Assembly: GCA_007130745.1 (NCBI GenBank)
Contig: SLRW01000035.1
Span: 1 to 6,644, forward strand
DNA from: Gammaproteobacteria bacterium
GTDB lineage: Bacteria > Pseudomonadota > Gammaproteobacteria > UBA5335 > SLRW01
DNA length: 6,644 nt
Direction of reading: 5' to 3'
Shown here: piece after piece, positions 5,553 to 6,644 of the stretch
How the letters are laid out: each line of letters starts with the position of its first letter
How positions within the stretch are numbered: position 1 is the first letter of the stretch
Translations under genes and position numbers: made by a program
The notes under the pieces: generated by a model
Databases searched by the model: none
Seen by the model: only the letters and a program-made list of their open reading frames with translations
Told to the model about the DNA's origin: nothing

Positions 5553-6644
5553 TCAGCCGCGATGGCCACGGCCACCGCGCCCGCGGTTGCCATTGCTGCG
5601 CTGATTCCGGCCCCGACCCCGGTCACCTGCGGGCCCACCACTGCGAGGCGGGCGGCGTGCCGGGGGTTTGGGGTGCACCCGCAGGCTTTCATCTGCCACA
5701 TCGACGGGGATTTTCTGCTCAATGTAGCTTTCGATTTCCGGCAGCGAATAGCAGTAGCGTTCGCAACAAAGTGAAATGGCCTCGCCCGAGGCGCCGGCGC
5801 GGGCCGTGCGGCCGATACGATGGACGTAATCCTCGGCGTCCTGGGGCAGATCGTAGTTGATCACATGCGTTACATCGGGGATGTGCAGGCCGCGTGCGGC
5901 CACATCGGTGGCTACCAGCACATCGATGTGGCCCTTGTTGAAATCAGCCAGCAGCCGCTGGCGCATGTTCTGGGGCACATCCCCGGAGAGGATGGCCGAA
6001 TTGATGTCGTTGCCCTTCATATAAGCCTGCAGGCGCTCGCCGTCACGTTTGGTGTTAATGAAAACCATCACGCGTGCGTTTTTCAGTCCGGCCAGGATGC
6101 CCAGCACCACTGAGATTTTTTCGTCATTGGCGACATGGAACAGACGCTGGCGGACTTTGTCAGCCGTGACCTGCTCGGATTCTATTTTGACCGCCTCGGG
6201 GTTATTCATATGTTCGTAGGCCAGCTCGGTCACGCGCATGGACAGGGTGGCGGAGAAGAGCATGTTCAACCGCTGCTCCGGCTCGGGCATGCGCCGCAGC
6301 AGATAACGAATATCTTTGATAAAACCCAGGTCGAACATCCGGTCGGCTTCGTCCATCACCGACACCTGGATGTGACGAAGATTAAAGACATGCTGCTTGA
6401 AATAATCGATGAGTCGGCCCGGTGTGCCGATGAGGATGTCCACGCCGGCTTCGAGTTGTTCGCGCTGGCTCTGGTAACCGGTGCCGCCGTAGGCCAGTCC
6501 CAGTTTGAGTCCGGTATGAGCGCCCAGCTGGGTGGCATCGGTATGAATCTGTATGGCCAGCTCCCGGGTCGGCGCCAGAATCAGCGCGCGTGGCTGGGGG
6601 CTGTTTTCCTCGCCGGGCTGTCTGAGCAGGCGTTGCATGGTGCC
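5553..6644 (-). CDS. rhlB: DEAD-box ATP-dependent RNA helicase RhlB (partial, N-terminus outside window)
   Basis: This is the last 363 residues of a DEAD-box helicase; the Q motif and the ATP-binding GTGKT loop (about 80 residues) lie right of the window, so the in-frame ATG at 6638 is not the real start. Counting from the first visible codon, PTREL is at 25-29, TPGRL 74-78, DEAD 98-101, SAT 131-133, ATDVAARGLHI 245-255 and HRIGRTAR 275-282, so both RecA-like domains are intact. Stretches such as GLKLGLAYGG, DLGFIKDIR and QRLNMLFSATLS are typical of RhlB, the helicase that E. coli places in the RNA degradosome to unwind structured RNA. The last 34 residues (330-363) are an Arg/Gly-rich disordered tail with RGRG repeats, likely an RNA-binding extension. 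The gene is convergent with the nucleotidase gene. A related helicase such as RhlE is less likely given these motifs. Confidence 0.9.
   Translation of the reverse strand, partial: GTMQRLLRQPGEENSPQPRALILAPTRELAIQIHTDATQLGAHTGLKLGLAYGGTGYQSQREQLEAGVDILIGTPGRLIDYFKQHVFNLRHIQVSVMDEADRMFDLGFIKDIRYLLRRMPEPEQRLNMLFSATLSMRVTELAYEHMNNPEAVKIESEQVTADKVRQRLFHVANDEKISVVLGILAGLKNARVMVFINTKRDGERLQAYMKGNDINSAILSGDVPQNMRQRLLADFNKGHIDVLVATDVAARGLHIPDVTHVINYDLPQDAEDYVHRIGRTARAGASGEAISLCCERYCYSLPEIESYIEQKIPVDVADESLRVHPKPPARRPPRSGGPAGDRGRGRNQRSNGNRGRGGRGHRG

Noticed and set aside
4787..5722. 311-aa - strand ORF opposite the nucleotidase and helicase tail
   Set aside because: It is antisense to a gene with all four HAD motifs and overlaps the end of rhlB in another frame. 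The translation is low-complexity and resembles no family; long antisense ORFs are common in GC-rich DNA.
6356..6638. ATG at 6638 as the start of the helicase
   Set aside because: The frame stays open to the window edge, and a functional RhlB needs the Q motif and GTGKT loop, which lie upstream. The ATG is internal.
1..6644. Mobile elements, CRISPR arrays, tRNA or rRNA genes
   Set aside because: No transposase or integrase motifs, no regularly spaced direct repeats and no cloverleaf-like or rRNA-like stretches were found; almost all the window is accounted for by intact protein genes.

Overview
The window looks like ordinary chromosome of a GC-rich gammaproteobacterium. The evidence is a Zur-type regulator with the full set of Zur metal ligands, an RhlB-type RNA helicase, CysQ, and a YrfG-type GMP/IMP nucleotidase, a combination typical of Gammaproteobacteria. 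The genus cannot be told from the sequence. There is no rRNA, tRNA, CRISPR array, insertion sequence or phage gene.

Layout from left to right: (1) the acidic C-terminal tail of an unidentified gene (2-145, +), followed by two consecutive hairpins, the second a convincing intrinsic terminator (180-213) that can serve both strands. (2) zur (227-733, -). (3) A 135-bp divergent intergenic region with an 8-bp inverted repeat. (4) A tight three-gene operon on the + strand: an extended SDR/NAD-dependent epimerase (869-1846), a TSUP (TauE/SafE) membrane transporter (1843-2610, overlapping the previous stop by 4 nt) and a class B flavin-containing monooxygenase (2627-3949). (5) cysQ (3974-4771, -), convergent with the operon. 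(6) A yrfG-like HAD nucleotidase (4802-5536, +), divergent from cysQ with about 30 bp between start codons. (7) The C-terminal three quarters of an rhlB-like DEAD-box helicase (5553-6644, -), whose N-terminus lies beyond the right edge.

The housekeeping genes are recognisable: zinc homeostasis (Zur), removal of the sulfate-assimilation by-product PAP (CysQ), nucleotide salvage (YrfG) and RNA unwinding (RhlB). The least understood part is the SDR-TSUP-FMO operon. An oxidoreductase/epimerase, an anion/organosulfur-type transporter and a flavin monooxygenase of the type that oxygenates soft N or S atoms are translationally linked, which suggests a small oxidative pathway with export or import of a substrate. 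Its substrate cannot be read from the sequence. Other points worth a look are the possible leaderless start of the nucleotidase, the absence of nudE between cysQ and yrfG, and the tandem hairpins after the first gene.
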